DNA of 56,621 bases from an uncultured Oscillospiraceae bacterium (GCA_900539195.1 UQBC01000016.1:1-56621); one strand, 5' to 3'. Shown: positions 26,358 to 35,379, numbered from the stretch's first letter. Program-made: numbers and translations. Notes: generated from the letters alone by a model not told the origin.

Positions 26358-27305
26358 TTAAAGCTCAATCTTGCCATAAAGCGTAGCGTTTCTTTCTGTT
26401 TCAACCGCTTCCTTAGAGAATTCGCCTGCATCTGACGCAGTATTTTCAACAGCAGTCTGTGAACGCTTGTATTCTCTTTCAAAAGATGTAGAGAAGCCCG
26501 TGCTCTGCTTGTATGAGCGGTTCCCGCCGTTACCGTTTCTTCTTCCGCCCTTGCGGTCGTTTCTTCTGTTGTTATCTCTGTGGGGCTGAGAAGCTGAAAT
26601 AACGACCTTTCTGTAAGGCTCTTCACCGATAGAGTTGCTGTATACGCCTTCAATCTCAGCTACCTTGCTGTGGATTATACGGCGCTCATAAGGATTCATA
26701 GGTTCAAGAGTAACACGTCTGCCCTGGCGGAGCACCTTGTTAGCGGTACGCTCTGCAAGCGACTTGAGAGTTTCCTCTCTCTTATCCCTGTAACCGTTGC
26801 AATCAACTGTGATACGGCAGTAAGGCTCATCATGACGGTTGCTTGCAAGAATTGCAAGGTACTGTAAAGAGTCAAGTGTTTCGCCTCTTCTGCCGATTAC
26901 GATACCGAGCTTTTCGCCTACTATATCAAGAACTGTGATATCATCTTTTTCGATTATGTTTACCTTGAAGTCCTCAACGCCGAGAGCGGTAAGAACCTTT
27001 TCAAGATAAGCGGCAGCCATAGCTACCTTTTCGGTGTGGTCAGCGTCTTTTGCAACAGAAACTTCAGCGGGAGCATCTGTTGTTACTGTTTCGGCTGATG
27101 CTGTATCAGTTGTTGCTGTAACGGCTGTAGGAGCTTCATATTCGGCTTCAATCTTGTAATCGCCCTTCTTACCGAAAAGCTTCTTTACAGGCTCTTCTAC
27201 AACTGTTATCTTTATATCGGCTTCATCAACGCCGAGTTCTTTTATTTCCGAAATTGCAAGCGCCTTGAGTTCGTCAAGCGACTTACCTGTATATATCTTT
27301 TTCAT
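26358..27305 (-). CDS. jag: RNA-binding protein Jag/KhpB
   Basis: 315 residues. The N-terminal Jag domain (YTGKSLDELKALAISEIKELGV, ending KKLFGKKGDYKIE near 55) is followed by an Ala/Thr-rich linker (~60-105), a KH domain (VLDIVGEKLGIVIGRRGETLDSLQYL near 145) and an R3H domain (EPMNPYERRIIHSKV near 215). A disordered Arg/Gly/Asn-rich tail ends the protein. KhpB binds RNA and in other Firmicutes affects cell elongation or sporulation. ATG 27305 follows GGAAAGGAC. It is the last gene of the rpmH operon, 23 bases after yidC. Confidence 0.93.
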   Translation of the reverse strand: MKKIYTGKSLDELKALAISEIKELGVDEADIKITVVEEPVKKLFGKKGDYKIEAEYEAPTAVTATTDTASAETVTTDAPAEVSVAKDADHTEKVAMAAAYLEKVLTALGVEDFKVNIIEKDDITVLDIVGEKLGIVIGRRGETLDSLQYLAILASNRHDEPYCRITVDCNGYRDKREETLKSLAERTANKVLRQGRRVTLEPMNPYERRIIHSKVAEIEGVYSNSIGEEPYRKVVISASQPHRDNNRRNDRKGGRRNGNGGNRSYKQSTGFSTSFEREYKRSQTAVENTASDAGEFSKEAVETERNATLYGKIEL

Positions 27306-27328
27306 AAGTCTGTCCTTTCCGGCGATTC

Positions 27329-28708
27329 TCAATCGTCGTCTTCTTCGTGGTATTCTTCGCCGTATTTCTCAGCGTCAGCCTTTCTTGCTGCCGCCAGCTT
27401 ACGTCTGTTGATTTCCTTCTGTGAAAGCGTTTCTGTCTTTGTTACGGTTTTTTCTTCGCCGCTCTCGGAATCTGTTACAACAGCTGTAGTTGTAACCTGT
27501 CTGTCTTTGAGCTTTCTTTCCTTCATTTTCTGTTCAGCTTCGGCTCTCAGCTTATCGGGACTGTAGAGCTTCTGGAGAACTATTGTCTGAACTATACCGA
27601 GTGCATAGTTGATACCCCAGTAGAAACCTACGCCTGCGGGAACACTAAACGAGATCCACAGTGAGAATAAAGGCATGATATAAAGCATTACCTTCATACC
27701 CGCACCGCCCGCGTTAGCCATCTCGGGATTGTTCTTTTTGCTGATGTACTGTGAAAGTACAGTCTGAACAAGTGAAAGTATAAATGCAAATATCGGTATG
27801 ATTATCAGCGGTTCAAAAGCGAGCTTAGGTGTAGAACCGAAGTTCAGACCGCAGAACATCATATTGTGTGAAAGAGAATCAAGTCTTGTCTTGACATCAT
27901 CAGAGAGCATTGAGCTTTCCTTGAATGTGTCAGGATACTGCTCGTAAACCTGTAAAGCAAGCAGTTCTTTCTGCATACCCTTGTACTTGCCTGCAACAGC
28001 CGCAAGTCTGTTCTTTGTTTCAGCTGTAAGTTTTGACTTATCACCTGTTAAATCACTGTACTGCTCGGCAGAGAATGAACCGTAGGTTTCTCTGTCTGCC
28101 GTGCTGATTGTTTTAGGATCCTTATCGGCGTAATTGTTCTTGAAATTCTCGTCATCCTTAAACTCGTGCGTCAGCTGAGCACCGTCGTTGGATTCTGAAA
28201 TGAAAATTGCATCCTTATCGCCGTTCTTGTACTTTAAAATAAGCTCGGCATCCTGCTTGTTGTATTCGTTAAGGAAAATTTTCGCATACTCTGTTTCTTC
28301 TGCAACTGTGATGGTGCTTGATATATCTGTCGAGCTTAAATGCTCCATGTGTGTCATGGGCTTATATACAACGTCGATGACACCGAACAGTATTATCATT
28401 GTCAGAACAAGAGGTCCGCAACCGCCGGCAGGGTTATAGCCCTGTGCTTGCAACTTCTGCATTTCTTCTGCCTGTTTTTCACGGTTGTTGCGGTATTTCT
28501 GCTGTATTTCCTTTACCTTGGGAGCAAACAGCTGAGAAAACGCCATATTCTTCTGCTGCTTTATCTGAAGCGGCAGCATTGCTATTTTGACTATAATAGT
28601 AAATATCAGTATCGCCCAACCGAAATTCTGTAAAAGAAGATAAATAGGCCACATAATGTAGCCGAGAGGCGTACCGATTATGGTGTATAAGAAATCTATG
28701 GAAATCAC
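27329..28708 (-). CDS. yidC: Membrane protein insertase YidC/OxaA
   Basis: Up to 459 residues. Inserts membrane proteins alone or with SecYEG. Core helices at ~28-47, ~98-117, ~298-320, ~338-356 and ~358-378. The groove residue is K41 in IVKIAMLPLQIKQQK, and the cytoplasmic hairpin (~50-95) is normal. Between the second and third core helix lies an extra hydrophilic ~175-residue segment (~121-295), not present in short Gram-positive YidC proteins. The tail is charged. The GTG at 28708 directly abuts GGAGG (no spacing); ATT 28705 or ATA 28699 would be better spaced, so the exact start is uncertain by a few codons. Confidence 0.93.
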   Translation of the reverse strand: MISIDFLYTIIGTPLGYIMWPIYLLLQNFGWAILIFTIIVKIAMLPLQIKQQKNMAFSQLFAPKVKEIQQKYRNNREKQAEEMQKLQAQGYNPAGGCGPLVLTMIILFGVIDVVYKPMTHMEHLSSTDISSTITVAEETEYAKIFLNEYNKQDAELILKYKNGDKDAIFISESNDGAQLTHEFKDDENFKNNYADKDPKTISTADRETYGSFSAEQYSDLTGDKSKLTAETKNRLAAVAGKYKGMQKELLALQVYEQYPDTFKESSMLSDDVKTRLDSLSHNMMFCGLNFGSTPKLAFEPLIIIPIFAFILSLVQTVLSQYISKKNNPEMANAGGAGMKVMLYIMPLFSLWISFSVPAGVGFYWGINYALGIVQTIVLQKLYSPDKLRAEAEQKMKERKLKDRQVTTTAVVTDSESGEEKTVTKTETLSQKEINRRKLAAARKADAEKYGEEYHEEDDD

Positions 28709-28729
28709 CCTCCGTTAGTAGTGCCGATA

Positions 28730-28972
28730 TTACGGCTTGGTCCTTTTGAAAAAATAAAATTGTTCGGGTACATAGTCATAGCCGCCCTCAGAAAAAGGGT
28801 TGCATCTGATAATTCTCCGTATAGCCAAATAGCTGCCCTTTACCGCACCGAAGCGGCGGAGTGCGATCATCGCATATTCCGAACAGCTCGGAGTAAAGCG
28901 GCAACAACGAGGCAGCCATTTTGACAAAGTCATTCTGTATATCTTTACGAAAAATAAAAGTACATATTTCAT
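28730..28972 (-). CDS. yidD: Membrane protein insertion efficiency factor YidD
   Basis: 80 residues. Family motif CRFTPSCSEYAMIALRRFG with the conserved cysteines, then RIIRCNPFSEGGYDYVP. YidD supports YidC-dependent insertion. ATG 28972 lies one base after the rnpA stop, so translation is coupled. An upstream in-frame ATG (29017) falls inside rnpA and was not used. Confidence 0.95.
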   Translation of the reverse strand: MKYVLLFFVKIYRMTLSKWLPRCCRFTPSCSEYAMIALRRFGAVKGSYLAIRRIIRCNPFSEGGYDYVPEQFYFFKRTKP

Positions 28973-28973
28973 T

Positions 28974-29363
28974 TTATTTTTGTATTTTGTCCGGTTGATT
29001 ATTCGCCGGTGTGGCATATCTTTTCAGCAGTTGCTTTTCCATCCGAAGATATACCTCTGTCGATTTCATCGCAGGAGTTTTTGCTCTTGCAACGAAAATA
29101 AAGTCGTATCTTTTTTGTGTCTTTTCACGGAGCAGGGGTTCAATAAGGCGGAACGCTTCTCTTATGACTCTCCTGGCACGACTGCGTTTTACGGCATTGC
29201 CGACCTTCTTGCCTGTAACGATTCCTATGCGGTTTACCCGCCTCTTGCTTTCCCTTGCGTAGCATACGAATGCATCGGTAACAATACTGTCACCTTTTTT
29301 GAACAGGAATCTGAATTCCTTGTCCTTTTTTATGCAGACGTATTTCTTTGCATACTCATTCAT
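28974..29363 (-). CDS. rnpA: Ribonuclease P protein component
   Basis: 129 residues. Protein subunit of RNase P, which trims the 5' end of tRNA precursors. N-terminal EFRFLFKKGDSIVTDAFVCYA and the RNA-binding GNAVKRSRARRVIREAFRL signature are clear. It lies 8 bases after rpmH, in the standard order. Confidence 0.96.
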   Translation of the reverse strand: MNEYAKKYVCIKKDKEFRFLFKKGDSIVTDAFVCYARESKRRVNRIGIVTGKKVGNAVKRSRARRVIREAFRLIEPLLREKTQKRYDFIFVARAKTPAMKSTEVYLRMEKQLLKRYATPANNQPDKIQK

Positions 29364-29371
29364 TGACAGAA

Positions 29372-29506
29372 TCAGTAGCTTAAGTGCTTTCTGCCCTTTG
29401 CACGTCTTCTTGCGAGAACCTTACGTCCGTTTCTTGTAGACATTCTTTTTCTGAATCCGTGTTCTTTCTGTCTCTGGAGCTTCTTAGGCTGGTATGTTCT
29501 TTTCAT
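29372..29506 (-). CDS. rpmH: 50S ribosomal protein L34
   Basis: 44 residues: starts MKRTYQPKKLQRQKEHGFRK and ends RRAKGRKHLSY, the full L34 length. ATG follows GGAGGAAGAAAGAA. First gene of the rpmH-rnpA-yidD-yidC-jag operon, behind a fully consensus promoter. Confidence 0.97.
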   Translation of the reverse strand: MKRTYQPKKLQRQKEHGFRKRMSTRNGRKVLARRRAKGRKHLSY

Positions 29507-29571
29507 TTCTTTCTTCCTCCTGTTATTACTCGGCACCGATGTGTGCCTGTCTTGCGCCTATGCAATTTAAT

Positions 29572-29600
29572 ATTATACCTTAATCGGTTGCCGATGTCAA
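29572..29600 (-). promoter_or_regulatory. rpmH operon promoter
   Basis: Minus strand TTGACA (29595-29600), 17-base spacer, TATAAT (29572-29577): both boxes match the consensus fully, as expected for a ribosomal gene. Confidence 0.9.
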
Positions 29601-29772
29601 GACATATTTGCAAATTTGTCGCATTTGCATCTTTCAGGAACAGTTTAATACTATATTATAAACACGGTGTTAATTAAAATGTATTGACCGTTGTAGAAAA
29701 AATCCGTTTTGTCCCGGTTTTTGATTTATTATTGCAATGCAGAAAACAAACGAGCAGTTATCATAAACAAAA

Positions 29773-29797
29773 CCGGGCACCGAAAAACGATGCCCGA
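29773..29797 (-). terminator. sbcDC terminator
   Basis: CGGGCA / TGCCCG stem on the minus strand with inner CG pairs, then GTTTTGTTT; ~10 bases past the sbcC stop. Confidence 0.75.
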
Positions 29798-29804
29798 TAC
29801 TGCG

Positions 29805-32576
29805 TTATAACGATATCTCGGCGGTACTGCCGCCGTTAGTCTGTTTTTTGATCACTATCTGTTTATCGATGCGTTCTTTGAGCTCTGAAACGTGGGAGAT
29901 TATACCTATTAGCCTGTTTCCGTCTGCCAGTGACATAAGAGTGTCTATCGCCTTTCTCAGCGATTCTTCATCGAGCGACCCGAAGCCTTCATCTACAAAC
30001 ATTGTATCAAGCTTTACACCTCCGGCGCTTGACTGTATCTCGTCCGACAGACCGAGTGCAAGCGACAGTGACGCTTTGAACGATTCGCCGCCTGAGAGCG
30101 TTCTGACATCACGTTCTGTACCGTTATAGTGGTCGACAATATCAAGGTCAAGACCGCTTTTTGATTTTTTTTCGCCTTCTTCACGCCGTTTCAGTTCATA
30201 CTGTCCGTTTGACATATTCATAAGTCTTGTGTTCGCTTTTGCTATTATACGGTCGAAATATGCCGCCAGAATATACGTTTCAAGGCTTATTTTTTCTTTA
30301 CCGGTTATATCGCCGCTTACAGTATTGCATAGTGATGATTTTACTGTCAGCTCATGCCTGTTCTTTTCAATGTCGAAAGACAGCGATTCTATATCGGAAA
30401 TAATTTTTTCGTTATTCTCTCTGCGGGATTTCAGAATATGAATTTTATCTTCGCATTCTTTTTTCTTTTCCGTAAGGCTGTTCCGGTTTGAAATAAGCTC
30501 TGATACGTCTTCCTTTGCGATTTTGTTCAGACGGTCGGTAAGCTGTTCGATATTTTGTGTAAGCGACTTTACATTTGTATCATATTCGTGGAATCGCTTG
30601 TCATTTTCTTCTGTTTTCTGCTTTATAGCCAGAATGTAGTTTTCGAGGTCTTTTATTTCATTTTGCGCATCATTTTTTCCCGCAAACTCAAGCTTTTCTT
30701 TTTCTTTTTGATATTGCCCGTTTTTCTCGTTGTATGAAGCAGCTTCCTCCGCAACCTGTTTTTCAGTTTCATTCAGTTTGACGGTAAGTATGTCGATGTT
30801 GCTTTCTTTGTCGGGGATAAGTTTTTCAAGCTCGGTTTTGCGGCGTATGTTGCGCTCTTCATCCTGAATTTCTTTTTCAAGAACTTTTATCTTTGCAAAG
30901 TTTGTTTCATATTCCCTGTTGATGCGGCTTTCTGTATCGGATATATTTATTTCTTCTGATACTGCTTCATTCAACAGTGTTGCCACAGTCCGGCGAATGA
31001 TTTTTTCTTTTTCACGGCAGGATGACTTTTCTTCGGAACATTCTTTGCTTTTGTCTGTGGCCGCTTTTTCTGCTATTTGCGCTTTTTTATCTGCCGCTTC
31101 AAGTTCGTCTTTTGACGGGGCGCTGCAAGAGATTTCGGCAGGACAGGGATGAGATAACGAGCCGCATACCGGACAAGGTTTTCCGTCCTCAAGAGTTTTT
31201 GCGATTATTCCCGCCTGTTCATCAAGAAAGGCTTTATTCATCATATTATAGCGTTTTCTCAGTTCTTCGCTTTCAGCCGAAAGCTTCTGATAATCGTTTT
31301 GCAGAACGGTTAGATGCTCTTGTGAATAATTATATTCTTTTATTTTTCCGAGCAGATCTTTGAGGTTGTCTTTACATTGTGACGCTTTTTCCTTTTCATT
31401 TTCAAGTTTCTGCTTGTTTTCACCCGCATTTTCAAGCAATTTCATTTCTGCATGGAGTTTTTCGAGTTCGATTTTGCAACTGTTTTTATTATTTGTCAGT
31501 TCTTCGGAACGCTGTTTTTCGTTTTTCATTTTTTCCGAAAGCTGTTGAATATCAGCAAACAGCTTATCAAGTTCATCGTATTTTGCAAGCTGTTCGGTAA
31601 TCAGGGTGACTTTTTTCTTCTTTTCTTCGGTGATTATGGAATATCCCGAGAGTTCGTTGCGGATTGTTATAGCTTTTTCAAGCTCCGATTTATTTGCTGC
31701 AAGTTCAGAAGTACGGTGGTTTATATCTTGTAATAAACCCTCACGTTCGTTCTGTTTTGTGAGTGTGACTGTTATATTGCTCAGTTCGTTTTCGATTTCG
31801 ATTTTTTTTCGTTCGCAGTCTGCAATTTCTTTTGCGTCACGCTCTGAGAGTTTCCTTATAAGTGTGATAAATTCTTCGTTTGCTATGTTTGCGGAAATTG
31901 CCTCGTTTATGGCAACGCACAGCTCATCGTCGCCATGTGCGGTTATATGTTTCAGATTAACTTCGAGACGTTCTGTAAGCGTTCTTCTTTCTTCTTCAAG
32001 TTTCGCTTTATCCTGCTTCATTCTTTCAAGAAGACGTTGGTAGTTTCCTGTTGAAAAAAGCTTTCTGAGTATTTCCTGCCGCTCGTTTGTAGGCGCAAGA
32101 AGAAGTTTCAGAAAATCGCCTTGTGCGATCATGGCGATCTGTACAAACTGGTCATAATCAATGCCGATTATATTTTTTATGGTTTCATCGGCTTCTTTTG
32201 TGATTATTCTTCCGTCCGGCATTTTCAATGTTACGCTTTTCGCCTGCTTTGTCAATCCTTCGCCACGGGTCTTAGGACGTTCGTATTCGGGATTTCTTTT
32301 TATGGCATAATCTTTTCCGTTGTATGAAAACAGAAATTCCACTTCAGTCTGAGTTTCTGCTTTTGCGTATTCTGAACGCATCATTTTGGGCGTTCTGTTA
32401 GCGCCGCTCGTTTTGCCGTAGAGCGCATAGGTGATAGCGTCGAAGATAGTGGTTTTTCCTGCGCCTGTATCACCCGTTATAAGGTACAGACCTTTGTTTC
32501 CGAGTTTGTCAAGCTCAAGAACGGTTTTGTCGGCATAAGGTCCGAACGCCGATAAGGTAAGTCTTTTTGGCAGCAT
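29805..32576 (-). CDS. sbcC: Exonuclease SbcC (Rad50-like ATPase)
   Basis: 923 residues. SMC-like ATPase of the SbcCD nuclease, which opens DNA hairpins and processes ends. N-terminal LYLITGDTGAGKTTIFDAI (Walker A ~31-48), long coiled coils (~170-440 and ~500-770), the zinc hook CPVCGSLSHPC near 470, and C-terminal RTLSGGESFKASLSLAL (signature) and DTMFVDEGFGSLDE (Walker B). ATG overlaps the sbcD stop (TGATG). Confidence 0.96.
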   Translation of the reverse strand: MLPKRLTLSAFGPYADKTVLELDKLGNKGLYLITGDTGAGKTTIFDAITYALYGKTSGANRTPKMMRSEYAKAETQTEVEFLFSYNGKDYAIKRNPEYERPKTRGEGLTKQAKSVTLKMPDGRIITKEADETIKNIIGIDYDQFVQIAMIAQGDFLKLLLAPTNERQEILRKLFSTGNYQRLLERMKQDKAKLEEERRTLTERLEVNLKHITAHGDDELCVAINEAISANIANEEFITLIRKLSERDAKEIADCERKKIEIENELSNITVTLTKQNEREGLLQDINHRTSELAANKSELEKAITIRNELSGYSIITEEKKKKVTLITEQLAKYDELDKLFADIQQLSEKMKNEKQRSEELTNNKNSCKIELEKLHAEMKLLENAGENKQKLENEKEKASQCKDNLKDLLGKIKEYNYSQEHLTVLQNDYQKLSAESEELRKRYNMMNKAFLDEQAGIIAKTLEDGKPCPVCGSLSHPCPAEISCSAPSKDELEAADKKAQIAEKAATDKSKECSEEKSSCREKEKIIRRTVATLLNEAVSEEINISDTESRINREYETNFAKIKVLEKEIQDEERNIRRKTELEKLIPDKESNIDILTVKLNETEKQVAEEAASYNEKNGQYQKEKEKLEFAGKNDAQNEIKDLENYILAIKQKTEENDKRFHEYDTNVKSLTQNIEQLTDRLNKIAKEDVSELISNRNSLTEKKKECEDKIHILKSRRENNEKIISDIESLSFDIEKNRHELTVKSSLCNTVSGDITGKEKISLETYILAAYFDRIIAKANTRLMNMSNGQYELKRREEGEKKSKSGLDLDIVDHYNGTERDVRTLSGGESFKASLSLALGLSDEIQSSAGGVKLDTMFVDEGFGSLDEESLRKAIDTLMSLADGNRLIGIISHVSELKERIDKQIVIKKQTNGGSTAEISL

Positions 32577-33712
32577 CAGTTTTCCTCCCAGATTTCTTCT
32601 ATCAGTTTTTTGACATAAGCTTTCTGTTCTTCGCTCATTTCGTCGTTGTTTCTCAGTTTATAAAATTCAGCGAAAAGTTCAATAGGCGTTTTTTGTTCAA
32701 TGTTGTTCACAGCCGACACAGTATTGTCTGTTCTTGTGCGGAGATTATCATAATCAAGCTTCATCAGATTATGATATATCGCTCTCAATTTCCCTGCCGC
32801 ATCCGGAATGTCCTGCTCGTCCGTCAGTGTGATGTGCAGATAATCCTCCTGAAATGTTGTGCCGAAGTAATAATCCATCCTTGTTATTTCAGAATATTTA
32901 CCCTTGATTTCTTTCATATCACGGAGCGGTACAAGTTCTGCGGTGCGGTAAGTCGTGTCACCTTTTTTGGACATTTCGACTATTGTTACCGATTTTTTGT
33001 TTTGAGCTTCGGAAAACGAATATTTCAGCGGAGTACCGCAGTATCTTACAGTGCTTTTTCCGCAGTTCTGCGGGGCGTGAAGGTGTCCGAGCGCAACATA
33101 ATCGAATTTATCAAATAACGATACGTCAACGTTATCCGTACCGCCTACCGACAGCTCTTCCGATTCTGTCCGTACAGCCCCGGTAACAAACTGATGCGTA
33201 ATAAGTATATTACGTTTATCCGTATCAATATTCATTTCTTTTACTGCACGGAAAACTGCGTCGTTATATGTTACTATTTTATCGTCATCGAATATGTGCC
33301 GTACATGAACAGGCTTGAGAAAAGGCAGCATATAAATATTTACCTCTCCGTAATCGTCCTGCACAGATATGGGTAGAACCTCACCGTTATAAACCGGCGA
33401 CATATATATTCCGCTGCCGTCCATTATTTTTGAGCCGAACGCTATTCTTTCGGGGGAATCATGGTTACCGCTTATGCAGAAAACTTTTATCTTGCGGCTG
33501 CACAGTTCGCTCAGAAAATTGTCAAACAGCGTGACGGCTTCTGCCGGAGGTACGGATTTATCATAGATATCTCCTGCTATTATTACGCCGTCGGGCTTTT
33601 CGCTGTCGATAATTCCGATTATCTGACGGAGAATGTATTCCTGATCTTCTGTCATTGAATATTCGTATACTCGTTTTCCGAGATGCAGGTCGGATAAGTG
33701 AATCAGTTTCAT
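32576..33712 (-). CDS. sbcD: Exonuclease SbcD (Mre11-like nuclease)
   Basis: 378 residues. Metallophosphoesterase subunit of SbcCD. Motifs: LIHLSDLHLGKRVYEY (start), DGVIIAGDIYDKSVPP near 45, FCISGNHDSPERIAFG near 78, ILITHQFVTGA near 160 and ALGHLHAPQ near 200. ATG 33712 has GGAGATCAATTT before it; the open frame six codons further has no ribosome site. Operon sbcD-sbcC. Confidence 0.96.
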   Translation of the reverse strand: MKLIHLSDLHLGKRVYEYSMTEDQEYILRQIIGIIDSEKPDGVIIAGDIYDKSVPPAEAVTLFDNFLSELCSRKIKVFCISGNHDSPERIAFGSKIMDGSGIYMSPVYNGEVLPISVQDDYGEVNIYMLPFLKPVHVRHIFDDDKIVTYNDAVFRAVKEMNIDTDKRNILITHQFVTGAVRTESEELSVGGTDNVDVSLFDKFDYVALGHLHAPQNCGKSTVRYCGTPLKYSFSEAQNKKSVTIVEMSKKGDTTYRTAELVPLRDMKEIKGKYSEITRMDYYFGTTFQEDYLHITLTDEQDIPDAAGKLRAIYHNLMKLDYDNLRTRTDNTVSAVNNIEQKTPIELFAEFYKLRNNDEMSEEQKAYVKKLIEEIWEEN

Positions 33713-33753
33713 AAATTGATCTCCATTCATATTTACATATCAGTACTTTTATA

Positions 33754-33782
33754 ATTGTAACATTTTTGATAGGCTTACGCAA
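33754..33782 (-). promoter_or_regulatory. sbcDC promoter
   Basis: Minus strand TTGCGT (33777-33782), 17 bases, TACAAT (33754-33759). Confidence 0.65.
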
Positions 33783-34048
33783 GTTTTATAGATATATGTG
33801 TACGTTTTTTGGTACATATGCGCTATAGTAGAGCGTTTGTGCATATGCTGTGCATTATTTTACCCTACATTACCGAGAACGTCCATATTTTTAACCGCGC
33901 CTATGACAGCATCTGCACGGATAAGCTAAAAGCTATTTATTTACAACGATTACATTGCTCTTGTCGGAAGCGTAACAGATAACTGTGAAGCGACAAACGG
34001 CATAATCAAGCCGGAAACCGGTACACGTTTTGCTTATCGGCGGTATAT
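33783..34048. other. Gene-free stretch with a possible gene remnant
   Basis: No complete gene. An imperfect palindrome (ATATGTGTAC / GTACATATG) lies near 33795-33822. From about 33935 the + strand holds a short stop-bounded reading frame with protein-like composition (contains DNCEATNGIIKPETGTRFAY) that ends at TAA 34070, inside the next terminator. It has no start or ribosome site and may be the tail of a decayed gene. Confidence 0.4.
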
Positions 34049-34084
34049 AAAAATGACCCCCGTTATTTAAAACGTAGGTCATTT
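34049..34084 (-). terminator. Terminator of the 34094-35221 gene pair
   Basis: Minus strand AAATGACC-TA-CGTT, loop TTAAAT, AACG-GG-GGTCATTT, then TTATAT. Confidence 0.75.
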
Positions 34085-34093
34085 CTGCTTGAT

Positions 34094-34582
34094 TCAGTTG
34101 ATATCAGTCAGCTTTAAGGGTTTACCGTGAAATTGCAACCGGGCATTTACAGCTGATGCATCGTTGCGGTTTACAAGCTTTTTCTTATATATCGTACAAG
34201 GAGCATGGCGCTTTGATATACACTTATTCGCATGGCACAGGGCTGTTTCATAATCAGTAAAATAACCCGTGAACATTATGAATTCATCTTCTTCAAAAAC
34301 ATATATAAATTGACCTGAAAAATCGTCTTTGATGCGTTCAAGCTTTTTGCTTTCATAGTCCAATCTCTGTCCTATCTGCTTTTTCAGAAGGTCGTCATTT
34401 GTACTTTCGCAAAGCTTCTTTAATTCCGACAGATTTTCACTATAGGAAAGCATAAGCGTATCGGCGTTCCATAGCATAGTCGCTTTATTTAAATCGCTTA
34501 GCTGATAGCCGTATTTACTGAGTTGATCTCTTATGTAACGGCTCGGTACCAGTCTCTCTGTCAGTTCCATTAAATTCATCAT
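34094..34582 (-). CDS. Hypothetical protein
   Basis: 162 residues, soluble, no signal or membrane segment. Mostly helical up to ~90 (RYIRDQLSKYGYQLSDLNKATMLWN, then a charged coiled-coil-like helix), followed by a beta-rich part (GQFIYVFEEDEFIMFTGYFTDYETALCHANK). The latter resembles small domains that show a value and a caller index, but I recognise no family. Two adjacent ATG codons at 34582/34579; ribosome site weak. Ten bases after the YbjN-like gene, with which it shares promoter and terminator. Confidence 0.6.
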   Translation of the reverse strand: MMNLMELTERLVPSRYIRDQLSKYGYQLSDLNKATMLWNADTLMLSYSENLSELKKLCESTNDDLLKKQIGQRLDYESKKLERIKDDFSGQFIYVFEEDEFIMFTGYFTDYETALCHANKCISKRHAPCTIYKKKLVNRNDASAVNARLQFHGKPLKLTDIN

Positions 34583-34591
34583 CTACTTTTA

Positions 34592-35221
34592 TCATTCATC
34601 GTCCTCCTCATCGTTCTCCTTGTCGGTCGGTGGTGCGTCATATACGCATATACCTCGTTTATTTACCTGCTCTACTTTTTTCATTGCTTCCTTTAGGCTC
34701 ATTTTACCGGTAATGACACTGAATATAGCCGGAGCCAGGGCGTCCAGATACAGCGGAATGAGTCTGACGATCATCTGAATCGTTTCAGTGGGGAAGTGTT
34801 CCAGCGTATGATTCATTACTAGGAGTGAGTATTTTATGTTGAAATTGTCGTCAACTGCCATGACCGGAGAAAATATTGCTTCCTGAGGTTCTTCTTCGAA
34901 ACCGTTGATATATGATTTTGCAGTTAAATGGTCTATTTCTTGATTTATGAAGTTTATTAGGCGGAGCAAATCAGAAAACCGCTCGGGATTTAATGAGACA
35001 ATTATTTCCCCCATTATGTTGTAGTAGGACCGAGCCGATATACTGCTTGTACCAAAGTCGATAGTCGTTTCATCGAACTCGCCCGGACTATTTTTCATAC
35101 CGTTTGTAACAAAAGAAAGTTCTTCGTAATTTACGTCTGCCGGTGTGGGGATCCATCTGTAGCGGACATTGAAATCCTCGAAATACTCGGTGAAGAGTTC
35201 TATTGCCTCTTCTTTATACAT
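34592..35221 (-). CDS. YbjN/type III chaperone-like protein (tentative)
   Basis: 209 residues, acidic at the end (KENDEEDDE). The order of predicted elements (N-terminal helix ELFTEYFEDF, beta strands, helix FSDLLRLINFINQEI, strand FNIKYSLLVMN, helix TIQMIVRLIPLYLDALAPAIFSVITG) resembles the YbjN / type III secretion chaperone fold. Sequence identity cannot be judged by eye, so the call is tentative. ATG with GGAGG-like TGGAGGTTAACTACT before it. First gene of a two-gene operon. Confidence 0.55.
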   Translation of the reverse strand: MYKEEAIELFTEYFEDFNVRYRWIPTPADVNYEELSFVTNGMKNSPGEFDETTIDFGTSSISARSYYNIMGEIIVSLNPERFSDLLRLINFINQEIDHLTAKSYINGFEEEPQEAIFSPVMAVDDNFNIKYSLLVMNHTLEHFPTETIQMIVRLIPLYLDALAPAIFSVITGKMSLKEAMKKVEQVNKRGICVYDAPPTDKENDEEDDE

Positions 35222-35285
35222 AGTAGTTAACCTCCATTTAAAATAGAATGATTATGACATGCTACATGCACAACACTTTAACTGG

Positions 35286-35314
35286 ATTATAGCACAATAG
35301 CGTTCAAATGTCAA
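35286..35314 (-). promoter_or_regulatory. Promoter of the YbjN-like operon
   Basis: Minus strand TTGACA (35309-35314), 17 bases, TATAAT (35286-35291): full consensus. It is divergent from the promoter at 35351-35379. Confidence 0.88.
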
Positions 35315-35350
35315 TCGGAATTTTTATGAATAGCATAAAAATATTATTAA

Positions 35351-35379
35351 TTGACATAAACCCAAAAAAACGTTATAAT
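35351..35379 (+). promoter_or_regulatory. Promoter of the 35420 gene
   Basis: TTGACA (35351-35356), 17 bases, TATAAT (35374-35379): full consensus, ~35 bases before the coding start. Confidence 0.88.

Noticed and set aside
26246..26653. 135-residue minus frame overlapping the end of jag
   Set aside because: It runs in another frame of jag, has no ribosome site and no protein-like composition.
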